Shown here: positions 1 through 6,177 of the stretch, piece after piece | Numbering within the stretch: position 1 is the stretch's first letter | How the letters are laid out: every line of letters begins with the position of its first letter | From: Lachnospiraceae bacterium | Lineage (GTDB): Bacteria; Bacillota; Clostridia; Lachnospirales; Lachnospiraceae | Length of the DNA stretch: 6,177 nucleotides | Direction of reading: 5' to 3' | Assembly (NCBI GenBank): GCA_017961385.1 | Contig: JAGCXJ010000186.1 | Span: 1 to 6,177, forward strand | The notes under the pieces: model-generated | What the model was told of the DNA's origin: nothing | Database searches by the model: none | The model's input: only the letters and a program-made list of their open reading frames with translations | Position numbers and translations under genes: made by a program

Positions 1-1284
1 AAGTTCTTCTTTTCTTTTTTGCTCTTCTTCATAATCAGAAAAGAGATCCAGCTGAACGTACTCATCTTCTTTTCTTGCATCCTCTTCAGTCATAAGTCTG
101 CAGGATGTGACCGAAAGTCTTCTGACAAAAAGATTTTCATCAACAACCTTGTCATATTCCCGGATAAATGCATCGGTAATTACAGATGATGCCGATGTTT
201 TAATATTCAGATTTATAGTCCCTCCAGCATGCTTTGGAACATCCCTTCCGTATCTGTCCTTTTTTATCTCTCCGTCATAATTCTTTTGCTCCTTGCTGGT
301 TTTGAAGGTGTTCGCATCATATCCGACATAAAGATTAAGCTGGTCTGTAACAAGCCCTTTTTCCACTAGATCTAATGATAGCTGATCAGCCATCTCCATG
401 ACAACAATTCTGGCTTCATCTTTTGAATACGGTCTTTTAAGTACCTGTCCGGTCGAATAGGATGTTTCTTTTGGTCTGTACTTTTTTATATACTCTATCG
501 TACAAGGTTCCCAGCCCCACGCATGATCGATAAGCAGTTCTGCATTCACACCGAATTTCTTATACAACGCATCCTCATTATGCTCAGAATATGCTGCAAT
601 ATCCCCCATGGTGTACAATCCCATCTGTTCCAAACTTCGTGCTGTACCGCCACCCACTCTCCAGAAGTCGGTGATCGGCTTATGCGACCAGAGTTTCTCT
701 CTGTAGCTACGCTCGTCTAATTGAGCTATTCGGACTCCATTTTCGTCTGCAGGTATATGTTTTGCCTCTATATCCATAGCTATTTTGGCAAGATACAGGT
801 TAGTACCTATACCCGCCGTTGCTGTTATCCCTGTGGTATTCAATACGTCGTTTATGATCATTCTTGCAAGTTCATGAGCGTTCATCTTATAGGTATCAAG
901 ATATGCCGTTACATCCATAAATACCTCATCACATGAATAAACATGGATATCCTCGGGAGCAACATATTTCAGATATATCTTATATATGTTAGTACTGTAT
1001 TGCATATAAAGTGACATTCGCGGTTTTGCCACTATGTATTCGATCTTTTCTTTTCTCACCGCATTGAGCTGTCCGATTTTTTGAACGACCTCAAAAAGTC
1101 TGGCTCGCCCTGGTATTCCGTAAGCCTTTAAAGATGGCGACACAGCCAAGCAGATCGTCTTCTCTGTCCTTGAACTGTCAGCAACAACCAGATTGGTAGT
1201 GAGCGGATCAAGATTTCTCTCCATACATTCTACCGAAGCATAGAATGACTTAAGATCGATTGCTATATAAGATCTTTTCCTCAC
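1..1284 (-). CDS. Y-family (UmuC/DinB-like) translesion DNA polymerase, 3' end outside window
   Basis: An open frame of 428 codons on the minus strand runs from a GTG at 1284 to the window edge with no stop. The product should be a low-fidelity polymerase that copies past damaged template bases. The N-terminus reads SYIAIDLKSFYASVE, the Y-family palm start, with metal-binding Asp10 and probable steric-gate Tyr15. A second catalytic motif, YSCDEVF, gives Asp119-Glu120 (Cys118 stands where Ile or Val is more usual). GIGTN at 158-162 and a helix-hairpin-helix-like stretch after TDFWRVG (205-211) follow. QLDLF at 411-415 fits the sliding-clamp-binding motif, and a Lys/Glu-rich tail follows it. 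The stretch after the hairpin (STGQVLKRPYS) resembles the Firmicutes UvrX/YqjW branch more than classical Pol IV. The GTG start is supported by AAGGAG six bases upstream (1291-1296) and by the lack of another Met before residue 21. It overlaps the stop of the transglutaminase gene by four bases (GTGA). Family assignment is firm; the sub-branch is from memory of family motifs. Confidence 0.93.
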   Translation of the reverse strand, partial: MRKRSYIAIDLKSFYASVECMERNLDPLTTNLVVADSSRTEKTICLAVSPSLKAYGIPGRARLFEVVQKIGQLNAVRKEKIEYIVAKPRMSLYMQYSTNIYKIYLKYVAPEDIHVYSCDEVFMDVTAYLDTYKMNAHELARMIINDVLNTTGITATAGIGTNLYLAKIAMDIEAKHIPADENGVRIAQLDERSYREKLWSHKPITDFWRVGGGTARSLEQMGLYTMGDIAAYSEHNEDALYKKFGVNAELLIDHAWGWEPCTIEYIKKYRPKETSYSTGQVLKRPYSKDEARIVVMEMADQLSLDLVEKGLVTDQLNLYVGYDANTFKTSKEQKNYDGEIKKDRYGRDVPKHAGGTINLNIKTSASSVITDAFIREYDKVVDENLFVRRLSVTSCRLMTEEDARKEDEYVQLDLFSDYEEEQKRKEEL

Positions 1285-3461
1285 TTGCGTCTCCTTTTGA
1301 TCATCTGTCTCAAAACATATCTTTTAAGCATGGCATTGCAGTTTTCCAAATGAGATGTGTCATTATGATCGACTTGCTTGTCAGCATAGATTATCTTCTC
1401 AAATACTCCAATATACGATACAAGATCATATGCAACGCTTTCTTTTGCTCTGTTTTCGAATTCCGTTAGAGTTTCACCATCATTTAGCTTAAGACCGATA
1501 CGTCTTAGCAGTTTAAGATTTCTGTTCCACATCGTCATTACTTTTTCCCGCTGACTCATTCTGCTGTATCTGATCTTTTTATAAAGCACGTCAAAAATCC
1601 AAAAGAAAACTATAAAAGCAGCGACCATCACAAGAGGTATATAAAATACTTTAAAATCAAAGTATCTTTTTCTCTCTATCTCATCACTGAGGTCTGACAT
1701 ATCAATAATATCATTATCGTATGAGCCATTCTTGTATTTTTCACTGTAATAATCTGTTCTGTCATCTGCGCTTTTATCACTTACTGCCCATCCTGAAGCC
1801 TTTTTAAATCCGGGAGTAGGTTCAAAATCAAGCCATCCAAAGCCATCTATGTAAGCCTCAGCCCACGCATGAGCTCTATCAGACATGACTTCATCTTCTT
1901 TTCCTGTTGTCAGGCAATCATATCCCTGTACGTATCTTGCCGGAATTCCCTGCGCCCTTGCCATGAGCACAAAAGCTGTTGCAAAATGAGTGCAGTATCC
2001 GCTTTTTTTGTCAAACATCAGATAATCAACGAAATCCGCTCCTGATCTAATATCTTCTGGTAGCTCACCCGGGTCTGTTGTATATTTGAATTCAAGGAGA
2101 TACTCTTCAATGCACTTAAGTTTTTCATAGTCTGTATTCGCTCCTTCCAAAACCATATCGAGTTCTCTCATAGCCCTGTCTGACAGGTTAGGACTACCGC
2201 TGTAGGTATCATAAATGTGCTTTCTGTAACTGTTATATCCTTCAATTGTATATCCTGACATATCTTCAGATGTTAATTCAGCCTTTGCACTTTCAAGAGC
2301 TTCCTCATCAAATATTCTGTCTTCATTTACCAGTTCTTCAAAGCCTTCAAAACTTCTGTTTATCCTGTAATATCTGACCTTATACAAAAGCTTCTTACTG
2401 CGCGAAAAACTGATATCTCCTCCCACCTGCTCAGTTTCTGCATCATCAATTTCAGAAAGGGATTTTTCAGGAGTAAACGCATGCTTTGTTCTGACACCGA
2501 CACACTTGATATAAATATAATCATTTTTCAGATAATCAGCGATATTTGCAGGATCATGACTGATAACAGCACCAAGTGTCTCGAGTACATCGTACATCTT
2601 GTAATCGATCAAAGATTCATCATTCTTTATCCATCTTCTTCCGTCAAATGAATCAAACGACTTTCCCGAAAGATAAAGAGCACCTTTGCTCATTGTATTT
2701 CTTGAAATATCAAAAACCTTGTAAGGATTGGATGTGATCTCTGCGCTTATCCCTGCGTCATCGGAAAATCCTATCTTGGCTTCTTCACTATCCCAGCTTT
2801 TCTTTATATCAAGAGACTGAACGATGATCTCATATCTTATCCTGGCTGCCTTTGCAAAGCTTTTGACAAATCCCCAGTCATACGGTTTATCAGGCGTCTT
2901 AATCAAAAACAGCAAAAGGAACAAAACAGCCACAAACGGGAAAACATAAACGACATGCGGCTTGAGTTTTGTATCACCTTCCTTGTTCCAACGAAGCTGG
3001 ATTTCCTCTATAAGTGTAACAATTGTATAGAGGAAAATCATTAGTACAATGCATTTTGAAACCACTATATGTCTAAAGAGAAATATCAAAAGAGTGATGA
3101 CTCCGGCTACTAAAAAGATAAGCTTTATCTTCCTGTATCTTTCAGCAGTCTTCTCAGCAATAAGACAGCCTATGCCGATTAACAGCACCCACAATACCCA
3201 TTTGTAATCATGAATAAGACTAGATCTTGTCTCTTCTCCTATCGTGATCATTATTCCTGCGATAGATGCAATAATGATTCCGGTCATTATCGTGCGAGAT
3301 CTTGATTTTATGTGCAGATAAACTACCGGAAGAGCCCCGAATGCGAGTGCAAAAATATATATAAGTACACCATTCTCTTTACCTGGGCCCGTAATTACAG
3401 ACAATACAACAATGAGACAAAGCGGTATAACATGAATAAGATCATATAAAATATCTATCAT
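1281..3461 (-). CDS. Multi-pass membrane protein with extracytoplasmic transglutaminase-like domain (TgpA-like)
   Basis: The 726-residue product has seven predicted N-terminal membrane helices (about 8-25, 31-51, 58-75, 86-103, 113-129, 133-151, 171-188). Basic loops KSRSR, EKTAERYRKIK and QLRWNKEGDTKLK fall on the cytoplasmic side, so the long region from about 190 to 600 is outside the cell. It contains a transglutaminase/papain-like fold at about 440-550 with a complete triad: Cys490 (KSGYCTHFA), His531 (DRAHAWAEAY) and Asp545 (GWLDFEPTPG). A Ser/Asp/Tyr-rich linker (about 560-600) leads to a last helix (605-627) and a basic cytoplasmic tail with a DUF4129-like ETLTEFENRA stretch. This is the order of TgpA-type proteins; Pseudomonas TgpA is a known relative. 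ATG 3461 is preferred because GGAGGTGA ends seven bases from its GGAGG core, and it overlaps the DUF58 stop as TGATG. GTG 3464 would add one residue but lies only four bases from GGAGG. The catalytic residues are intact, so an active enzyme is plausible; its substrate is not known. Confidence 0.93.
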   Translation of the reverse strand: MIDILYDLIHVIPLCLIVVLSVITGPGKENGVLIYIFALAFGALPVVYLHIKSRSRTIMTGIIIASIAGIMITIGEETRSSLIHDYKWVLWVLLIGIGCLIAEKTAERYRKIKLIFLVAGVITLLIFLFRHIVVSKCIVLMIFLYTIVTLIEEIQLRWNKEGDTKLKPHVVYVFPFVAVLFLLLFLIKTPDKPYDWGFVKSFAKAARIRYEIIVQSLDIKKSWDSEEAKIGFSDDAGISAEITSNPYKVFDISRNTMSKGALYLSGKSFDSFDGRRWIKNDESLIDYKMYDVLETLGAVISHDPANIADYLKNDYIYIKCVGVRTKHAFTPEKSLSEIDDAETEQVGGDISFSRSKKLLYKVRYYRINRSFEGFEELVNEDRIFDEEALESAKAELTSEDMSGYTIEGYNSYRKHIYDTYSGSPNLSDRAMRELDMVLEGANTDYEKLKCIEEYLLEFKYTTDPGELPEDIRSGADFVDYLMFDKKSGYCTHFATAFVLMARAQGIPARYVQGYDCLTTGKEDEVMSDRAHAWAEAYIDGFGWLDFEPTPGFKKASGWAVSDKSADDRTDYYSEKYKNGSYDNDIIDMSDLSDEIERKRYFDFKVFYIPLVMVAAFIVFFWIFDVLYKKIRYSRMSQREKVMTMWNRNLKLLRRIGLKLNDGETLTEFENRAKESVAYDLVSYIGVFEKIIYADKQVDHNDTSHLENCNAMLKRYVLRQMIKRRRK
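1291..1296 (-). promoter_or_regulatory. Shine-Dalgarno site for the Y-family polymerase gene
   Basis: AAGGAG, within the longer run AAAAGGAG, lies six bases before GTG 1284. It is built from the Lys-Arg-Arg codons at the end of the transglutaminase gene, so the polymerase has its own good initiation site within the upstream coding sequence. Confidence 0.7.
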
Positions 3462-4624
3462 CACATCACCTCCGTCAGGTCAGAATCAGTTGATATTCTG
3501 ACCATGCTTGTTCGTGTCATGAGCTGTGATGAATGATCACTATTAATATCATCAGATATTATGTAAACTACAATAGGAATATTATTCCTAGTTATCTCAT
3601 TAGCTGTATTTGCCAGAGCTTCATCCCATTTATGAACAATCATAAAGACCGCTTTCTTCATAAATATAGTCTTGCTGTCCAAAATATCACGGCAGAGCAG
3701 TTCATTGGTATGAGTTTCATCAAAAACAAATGATGACATTTTCTCATAGAACTCCTCAAATCCTTTGTCCTTATCAACAAATCTCTCCTCAAACGAAGTT
3801 GATTCATAATATGTCGATACCGGTATTCCCCGCTGTGAAAAAAACAGATTTAGGGCTATAGCAGCTTCAAGGATCTTGTTTTCTAGCGGCAGGTATTCTT
3901 CGATCCTGTTGCTGATTCTGCAAGAATCCATTATGATACCTACACCCTGTTGCTGCTCCCCTGTTTTTTCGCGCACCATAAACTTGCCTATACCAGCACT
4001 GATCTTCCAGTTCATCATCCTGATATCATCCCCTGAAACATATTCACGTGAAATGACATCCGGCTCGTACTGATTGACTCTTGAATCTCTGACCGCGCTC
4101 ATAGCTATATCAGCATGCATCAGTTCTGTAAGTTGAACTATATTGGGTCTGACTGTGACACGAAAAGGCTCTCTGTTTTTATATGTGATCGAAAAAAGCC
4201 TGAAAAAATCCTGTATCACAACCTTTTTGATGCCGACCTCATATTCTCCTCTGTATTTGCATACAATGTCAGTCTGTTTTTTAATGCCGATCTTCGGGCG
4301 AAGCTCATATTCAGTTTTATCATCAAGACCGCTTATCGTGGAAAAAGTTGAATAGAATAAGACCCTGACTCCTGAGAAACTGATCAAACTCTCATTTTGC
4401 AGAGTAAAATAGAACGTGGCAGTATTGTTGCATACAATGTCACGCGCATCGATATTCTGATATATCTTAAACAGAAGATATACGCACAGTATATACAGAA
4501 GAGATATTATCGGAATGAGTGAAAAGAGAATAAACAACCCATAGCTGATCTGTCCTCCATAGAATGAAATCCCTATCAGCGACAATACCCATAAGATCAA
4601 TAATATGATACGGTTTCTTTTCAT
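3461..4624 (-). CDS. DUF58 family membrane-anchored protein with degenerate VWA-like domain
   Basis: The 387-residue product has two N-terminal membrane helices (about 5-22 and 28-52), a beta-rich region (60-165), and the DUF58 signature around 192-224: SREYVSGDDIRMMNWKISA, then GKFMVREKTGEQ. After the signature comes a Rossmann-like half resembling a von Willebrand A domain. Its first strand ends in IIMDSCR (Asp233), where a metal site would carry DxSxS, so the site looks degenerate. DUF58 proteins regularly accompany MoxR ATPases and transglutaminase-like membrane proteins, as here, and are thought to be their client or adaptor; no enzymatic activity is established. ATG 4624 is chosen because GGAG (4633-4636) lies eight bases upstream and the product begins MKRNRIILLI, a normal basic-then-hydrophobic membrane start. 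An in-frame GTG at 4633 overlaps the upstream stop as GTGA but has almost no binding site. The stop shares its last base with the next gene's ATG. Confidence 0.92.
   Translation of the reverse strand: MKRNRIILLILWVLSLIGISFYGGQISYGLFILFSLIPIISLLYILCVYLLFKIYQNIDARDIVCNNTATFYFTLQNESLISFSGVRVLFYSTFSTISGLDDKTEYELRPKIGIKKQTDIVCKYRGEYEVGIKKVVIQDFFRLFSITYKNREPFRVTVRPNIVQLTELMHADIAMSAVRDSRVNQYEPDVISREYVSGDDIRMMNWKISAGIGKFMVREKTGEQQQGVGIIMDSCRISNRIEEYLPLENKILEAAIALNLFFSQRGIPVSTYYESTSFEERFVDKDKGFEEFYEKMSSFVFDETHTNELLCRDILDSKTIFMKKAVFMIVHKWDEALANTANEITRNNIPIVVYIISDDINSDHSSQLMTRTSMVRISTDSDLTEVM
3467..3473 (-). promoter_or_regulatory. Strong Shine-Dalgarno site for the transglutaminase gene
   Basis: GGAGGTGA is a long match to the 16S rRNA 3' end (its eighth base, A, is at 3466). 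It sits inside the last codons of the DUF58 gene. The GGAGG core (3469-3473) is seven bases from ATG 3461 and four from GTG 3464, which favours the ATG. It is the strongest ribosome binding site in the operon. Confidence 0.7.
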
Positions 4625-4629
4625 GAGGA

Positions 4630-5550
4630 TCACTCCATGGGAATCTTTGCCTTAATGACCAGACTCTTAACTATACTGTCGATATCCTCTTTACGTATCT
4701 TTGCCTCAGGAGTTAATATCAGTCTGTGATGCAGTACATTTACAGATACAGCCTTAACATCATCAGGCTTAACGAAATCACGACCGTCAATAAACGCTTT
4801 GGCGCGTGAAGCAGCCACAATAAAGAGCAGGGCTCTAGGACTTGCCCCAAGCACAAATCTGCTTTCGTTGCGTGTAAGTTCTATTATCTCCTGAATATAT
4901 TTAAGCACAGCATCACTGACATGGACATCATTTACCGCTTTTCTTAGTGCAAGTATATCCTCACTGCCACAGATACTCTTTACTTCGTCAACAGTCTTTC
5001 CAGCAATGTGATTCTTTGCAAGACGAATCTCTTCATCAGCCGTTGGATAGCCTATCGACAGCTTCATCATGAATCTGTCCATCTGAGCTTCAGGAAGAGG
5101 ATATGTCCCCAGGTATTCTACCGGATTTTGTGTTGCAATCACCATAAAAGGCTGAGGGAGTTCTATGTCCACTCCATCTACGCTAACCTTTCCTTCTCCC
5201 ATAGCCTCTAACAGACTTGCCTGAGTTTTGGGAGATGTCCTGTTGATCTCATCGGCAAGTATCATCTGGTGCATCACGGCACCCTCTTTATATTCGAATT
5301 CACCAGTCTTCATGTTGTATATAGATATCCCTACAACATCCGAAGGTAATGTATCAGGCGTAAACTGTATCCTTGCAAAACTTAGATCTATGGAGTTAGA
5401 AAGAATCTTGGCAAGTGTCGTCTTGCCAACACCCGGAACATCCTCAAGCAGGATATGTCCACCCGCCAAAAGACATATCAGTACATCTTCGATCACGTCT
5501 TCCTTGCCAACAAAATATTCACTTATCTGATCTCTTAATTTGTTAATCAT
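4630..5550 (-). CDS. MoxR-family AAA+ ATPase
   Basis: The 306-residue product has the usual MoxR length. Motifs in order: Walker A DVPGVGKT (37-44, Lys43), Walker B MILADEINR with Asp100-Glu101, sensor 1 ATQNPVE with Asn142, probable arginine finger Arg159 in EAQMDRF, and sensor 2 GASPRA with Arg239 in the helical lid. It is expected to form a cytoplasmic hexameric ring that uses ATP to remodel a partner, most likely the DUF58 protein encoded next. It is the first gene of the operon. The frame extends up to an ATG at 5583, but that codon has no ribosome binding site and overlaps a TATAAT box. ATG 5550 has GGGGAG seven bases upstream and gives an N-terminus (MINKLRDQISEYFVGKEDVI) that matches the family. 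All nucleotide-binding residues are present. The specific cellular role is unknown; MoxR proteins elsewhere act in metal-cofactor insertion, stress and envelope functions. Confidence 0.95.
   Translation of the reverse strand: MINKLRDQISEYFVGKEDVIEDVLICLLAGGHILLEDVPGVGKTTLAKILSNSIDLSFARIQFTPDTLPSDVVGISIYNMKTGEFEYKEGAVMHQMILADEINRTSPKTQASLLEAMGEGKVSVDGVDIELPQPFMVIATQNPVEYLGTYPLPEAQMDRFMMKLSIGYPTADEEIRLAKNHIAGKTVDEVKSICGSEDILALRKAVNDVHVSDAVLKYIQEIIELTRNESRFVLGASPRALLFIVAASRAKAFIDGRDFVKPDDVKAVSVNVLHHRLILTPEAKIRKEDIDSIVKSLVIKAKIPME
4633..4636 (-). promoter_or_regulatory. Shine-Dalgarno site for the DUF58 gene, inside the moxR-like 3' end
   Basis: GGAG lies eight bases before ATG 4624 and overlaps the last codons and stop region of the ATPase gene. 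It supports ATG 4624 over the GTG at 4633, and suggests that ribosomes finishing the ATPase reinitiate on the next gene. Confidence 0.55.
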
Positions 5551-5557
5551 GTATTTT

Positions 5558-5563
5558 CTCCCC
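5558..5563 (-). promoter_or_regulatory. Shine-Dalgarno site that sets the MoxR start
   Basis: GGGGAG on the minus strand lies seven bases before ATG 5550. The upstream in-frame ATG at 5583 has only AT-rich sequence before it, so this site decides the start in favour of the shorter 306-residue protein. Confidence 0.7.
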
Positions 5564-5581
5564 GCAGCTTGTTCTAGTAAC

Positions 5582-5587
5582 ATTATA
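5582..5587 (-). promoter_or_regulatory. Candidate -10 box of the moxR operon promoter
   Basis: A perfect TATAAT occurs on the minus strand. A transcript would begin near 5575, giving a leader of about 25 bases before ATG 5550 and excluding the ATG at 5583 as a start. No good -35 hexamer is found at spacings of 16 to 19 bases; instead that region is occupied by the palindrome at 5596-5611. A separate TTGACT (5631-5636) matches a -35 at five of six positions but is too far from this box, and pairs only with a poor AACTAT. Confidence 0.4.
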
Positions 5588-5595
5588 AATGAATT

Positions 5596-5611
5596 CTATT
5601 ACCGGTGATAG
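5596..5611. promoter_or_regulatory. 16-bp near-perfect palindrome, candidate operator
   Basis: CTATTACCGGTGATAG matches its own reverse complement at 14 of 16 positions, with a perfect ACCGGT core; the only mismatch is one T/G pair of positions. It lies just upstream of the minus-strand TATAAT, covering the spacer and -35 region, where a repressor or activator dimer would act. It has no loop, so it reads as a protein-binding site and not as an RNA hairpin. The binding protein is unknown. Confidence 0.35.
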
Positions 5612-5666
5612 TTTTTTGATAAATGTTTTTAGTCAAAATGATATTTCAATCCTAATTGATTTGTAT

Positions 5667-5672
5667 TATACT
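5667..5672 (+). promoter_or_regulatory. Candidate -10 box for the ECF S-component gene
   Basis: TATACT (five of six to consensus), overlapping TATTAT at 5664-5669, lies 33 bases before ATG 5706. The -35 position holds only weak TTTCAA (5644-5649). A start near 5679 would leave a leader of under 30 bases, too short for a riboswitch. Confidence 0.3.
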
Positions 5673-5691
5673 TCTAAAAAACATAATTCGA

Positions 5692-5696
5692 AGAGG
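5692..5696 (+). promoter_or_regulatory. Shine-Dalgarno site of the ECF S-component gene
   Basis: AGAGG lies nine bases before ATG 5706. It is a moderate site at acceptable distance, with no competing start codon in frame nearby. Confidence 0.5.
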
Positions 5697-5705
5697 TACA
5701 CCAAA

Positions 5706-6177
5706 ATGACAAAAACAAGATCAACTACACTCAGGATAACCCTTACAGCAGTTTTTATGGCATTAAACATAATCATGTCTTCTTTTGGTATTCCCGTTCC
5801 GGGCGGACATCTTTATCTGTGTGATGCCGTGATATGTCTTGCAGCAATCCTTTTAAATCCGTTTGAAGCGTTTGTTGTAGGAGGTGTTGGATCATTTTTA
5901 GGAGATATGCTTTTCTATCCTCTTCCAATGTTCGTATCTCTTGTTACACATGGTCTGCAGGCTGTAGTGATCTCACTGATCTCGCATAAGGCATTGAAAT
6001 CTCACCCTAGGATTGCTTCATCTATCGGAGTAACGATCGGCGGCATAATCATGGTCACAGGATATACTCTTGGTAAGATATATGTATACAGCACATTTGA
6101 GTATGCAATGCTCAAACTTCCTTACGAGATTGCTCAGGCTGCCTTGGGTGCCGTACTCGGCTCCGTTCTTTGCTGGC
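5706..6177 (+). CDS. ECF transporter S component (substrate-binding membrane subunit), 3' end outside window
   Basis: The first 157 residues of a small polytopic membrane protein are present and no stop is reached. About six hydrophobic segments are visible (roughly 10-28, 38-52, 54-71, 76-94, 104-122, 138-157), as expected for the six-helix S component of energy-coupling factor importers. Helix 1 carries A15-V-F-M-A19, matching the AxxxA motif through which S components contact EcfT. GGHLYLCDAV (33-42) followed by NPFEAFVVGGVGSFLGD (51-67) is typical of the PF07155-like group. These proteins capture a vitamin or precursor and share the EcfA/EcfA'/EcfT module, usually encoded elsewhere. The substrate cannot be read from the sequence: thiamine-precursor, pyridoxine-type and other specificities occur in this group. 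ATG 5706 is preceded by AGAGG nine bases upstream. Most of the protein is probably inside the window, since relatives are commonly about 170-190 residues. The gene is divergent from the operon and shows no functional link to it. Confidence 0.85.
   Translation, partial: MTKTRSTTLRITLTAVFMALNIIMSSFGIPVPGGHLYLCDAVICLAAILLNPFEAFVVGGVGSFLGDMLFYPLPMFVSLVTHGLQAVVISLISHKALKSHPRIASSIGVTIGGIIMVTGYTLGKIYVYSTFEYAMLKLPYEIAQAALGAVLGSVLCW

Noticed and set aside
1..70. Pyrimidine-rich repeat-like tract at the left edge
   Set aside because: It is explained by Lys/Glu codons of the charged C-terminal tail of the polymerase on the other strand.
523..936. Two short plus-strand open frames opposite the polymerase gene
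   Set aside because: They lie wholly antisense to a well-supported polymerase frame with conserved catalytic motifs, are Cys/His-rich in a non-family way, and resemble no protein I know.
1284..1400. Internal promoter for the polymerase within the end of the transglutaminase gene (minus-strand TTGGAA with TAAAAG)
   Set aside because: Both hexamers match poorly (about four of six) and AT-rich coding sequence gives such matches often; no supporting feature.
1457..1469. Possible LexA (SOS) box CGAATTCCGTTAG upstream of the polymerase
   Set aside because: The half sites are separated by three bases instead of four and the bases flanking the spacer do not match CGAAC...GTTCG; it also lies inside transglutaminase coding sequence about 170 bases from the start.
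3533..5530. Several plus-strand open frames of 65-100 codons opposite the DUF58 and MoxR genes
   Set aside because: All are antisense to genes with clear family motifs, two of them overlap each other in different frames, and none shows a domain.
5551..5705. Small RNA or rho-independent terminator in the divergent gap
   Set aside because: No GC-rich stem followed by a T run on either strand; the T runs near 5611-5616 and 5626-5630 lack a preceding stem with a loop.

Overview
The window looks like chromosomal DNA of a low-GC Gram-positive anaerobe, most likely a member of the Clostridia and perhaps a Lachnospiraceae relative. The basis is moderately AT-rich coding sequence with frequent ATA and AGA codons, strong AGGAGG-type ribosome binding sites, an ECF-type vitamin transporter S component, and a Y-family polymerase of the Firmicutes UvrX/YqjW style. 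This placement is inference; there is no rRNA or other marker gene in the window.

Layout. Positions 1-5550 hold one tightly packed minus-strand operon, transcribed from right to left: a MoxR-family AAA+ ATPase (4630-5550), a DUF58 membrane protein (3461-4624), a polytopic membrane protein with an extracytoplasmic transglutaminase-like domain (1281-3461), and a Y-family translesion DNA polymerase (1-1284, running off the left edge). The gaps between genes are 5 nt, a 1-nt overlap and a 4-nt overlap, and each downstream gene has its Shine-Dalgarno sequence inside the end of the gene before it. The genes are therefore probably co-transcribed and translationally coupled. Positions 5551-5705 are a divergent intergenic region with candidate promoters on both strands and a near-perfect 16-bp palindrome. 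From 5706 a plus-strand gene for an ECF transporter S component runs off the right edge.

How the genes work together. MoxR, DUF58 and transglutaminase form a widely recurring gene set. The ATPase is thought to act as a chaperone-like remodeller for a client carrying a VWA-like domain (here the DUF58 protein), and the transglutaminase-fold protein probably acts on a protein or cell-wall-associated substrate outside the membrane. The substrate is unknown for most such sets. The odd member is the fourth gene: an error-prone polymerase coupled by a GTGA overlap to a cell-envelope operon. That arrangement, and the palindrome at the operon promoter, are the points most worth a second look. I found no RNA genes, mobile elements or CRISPR arrays, and no wholly new system.
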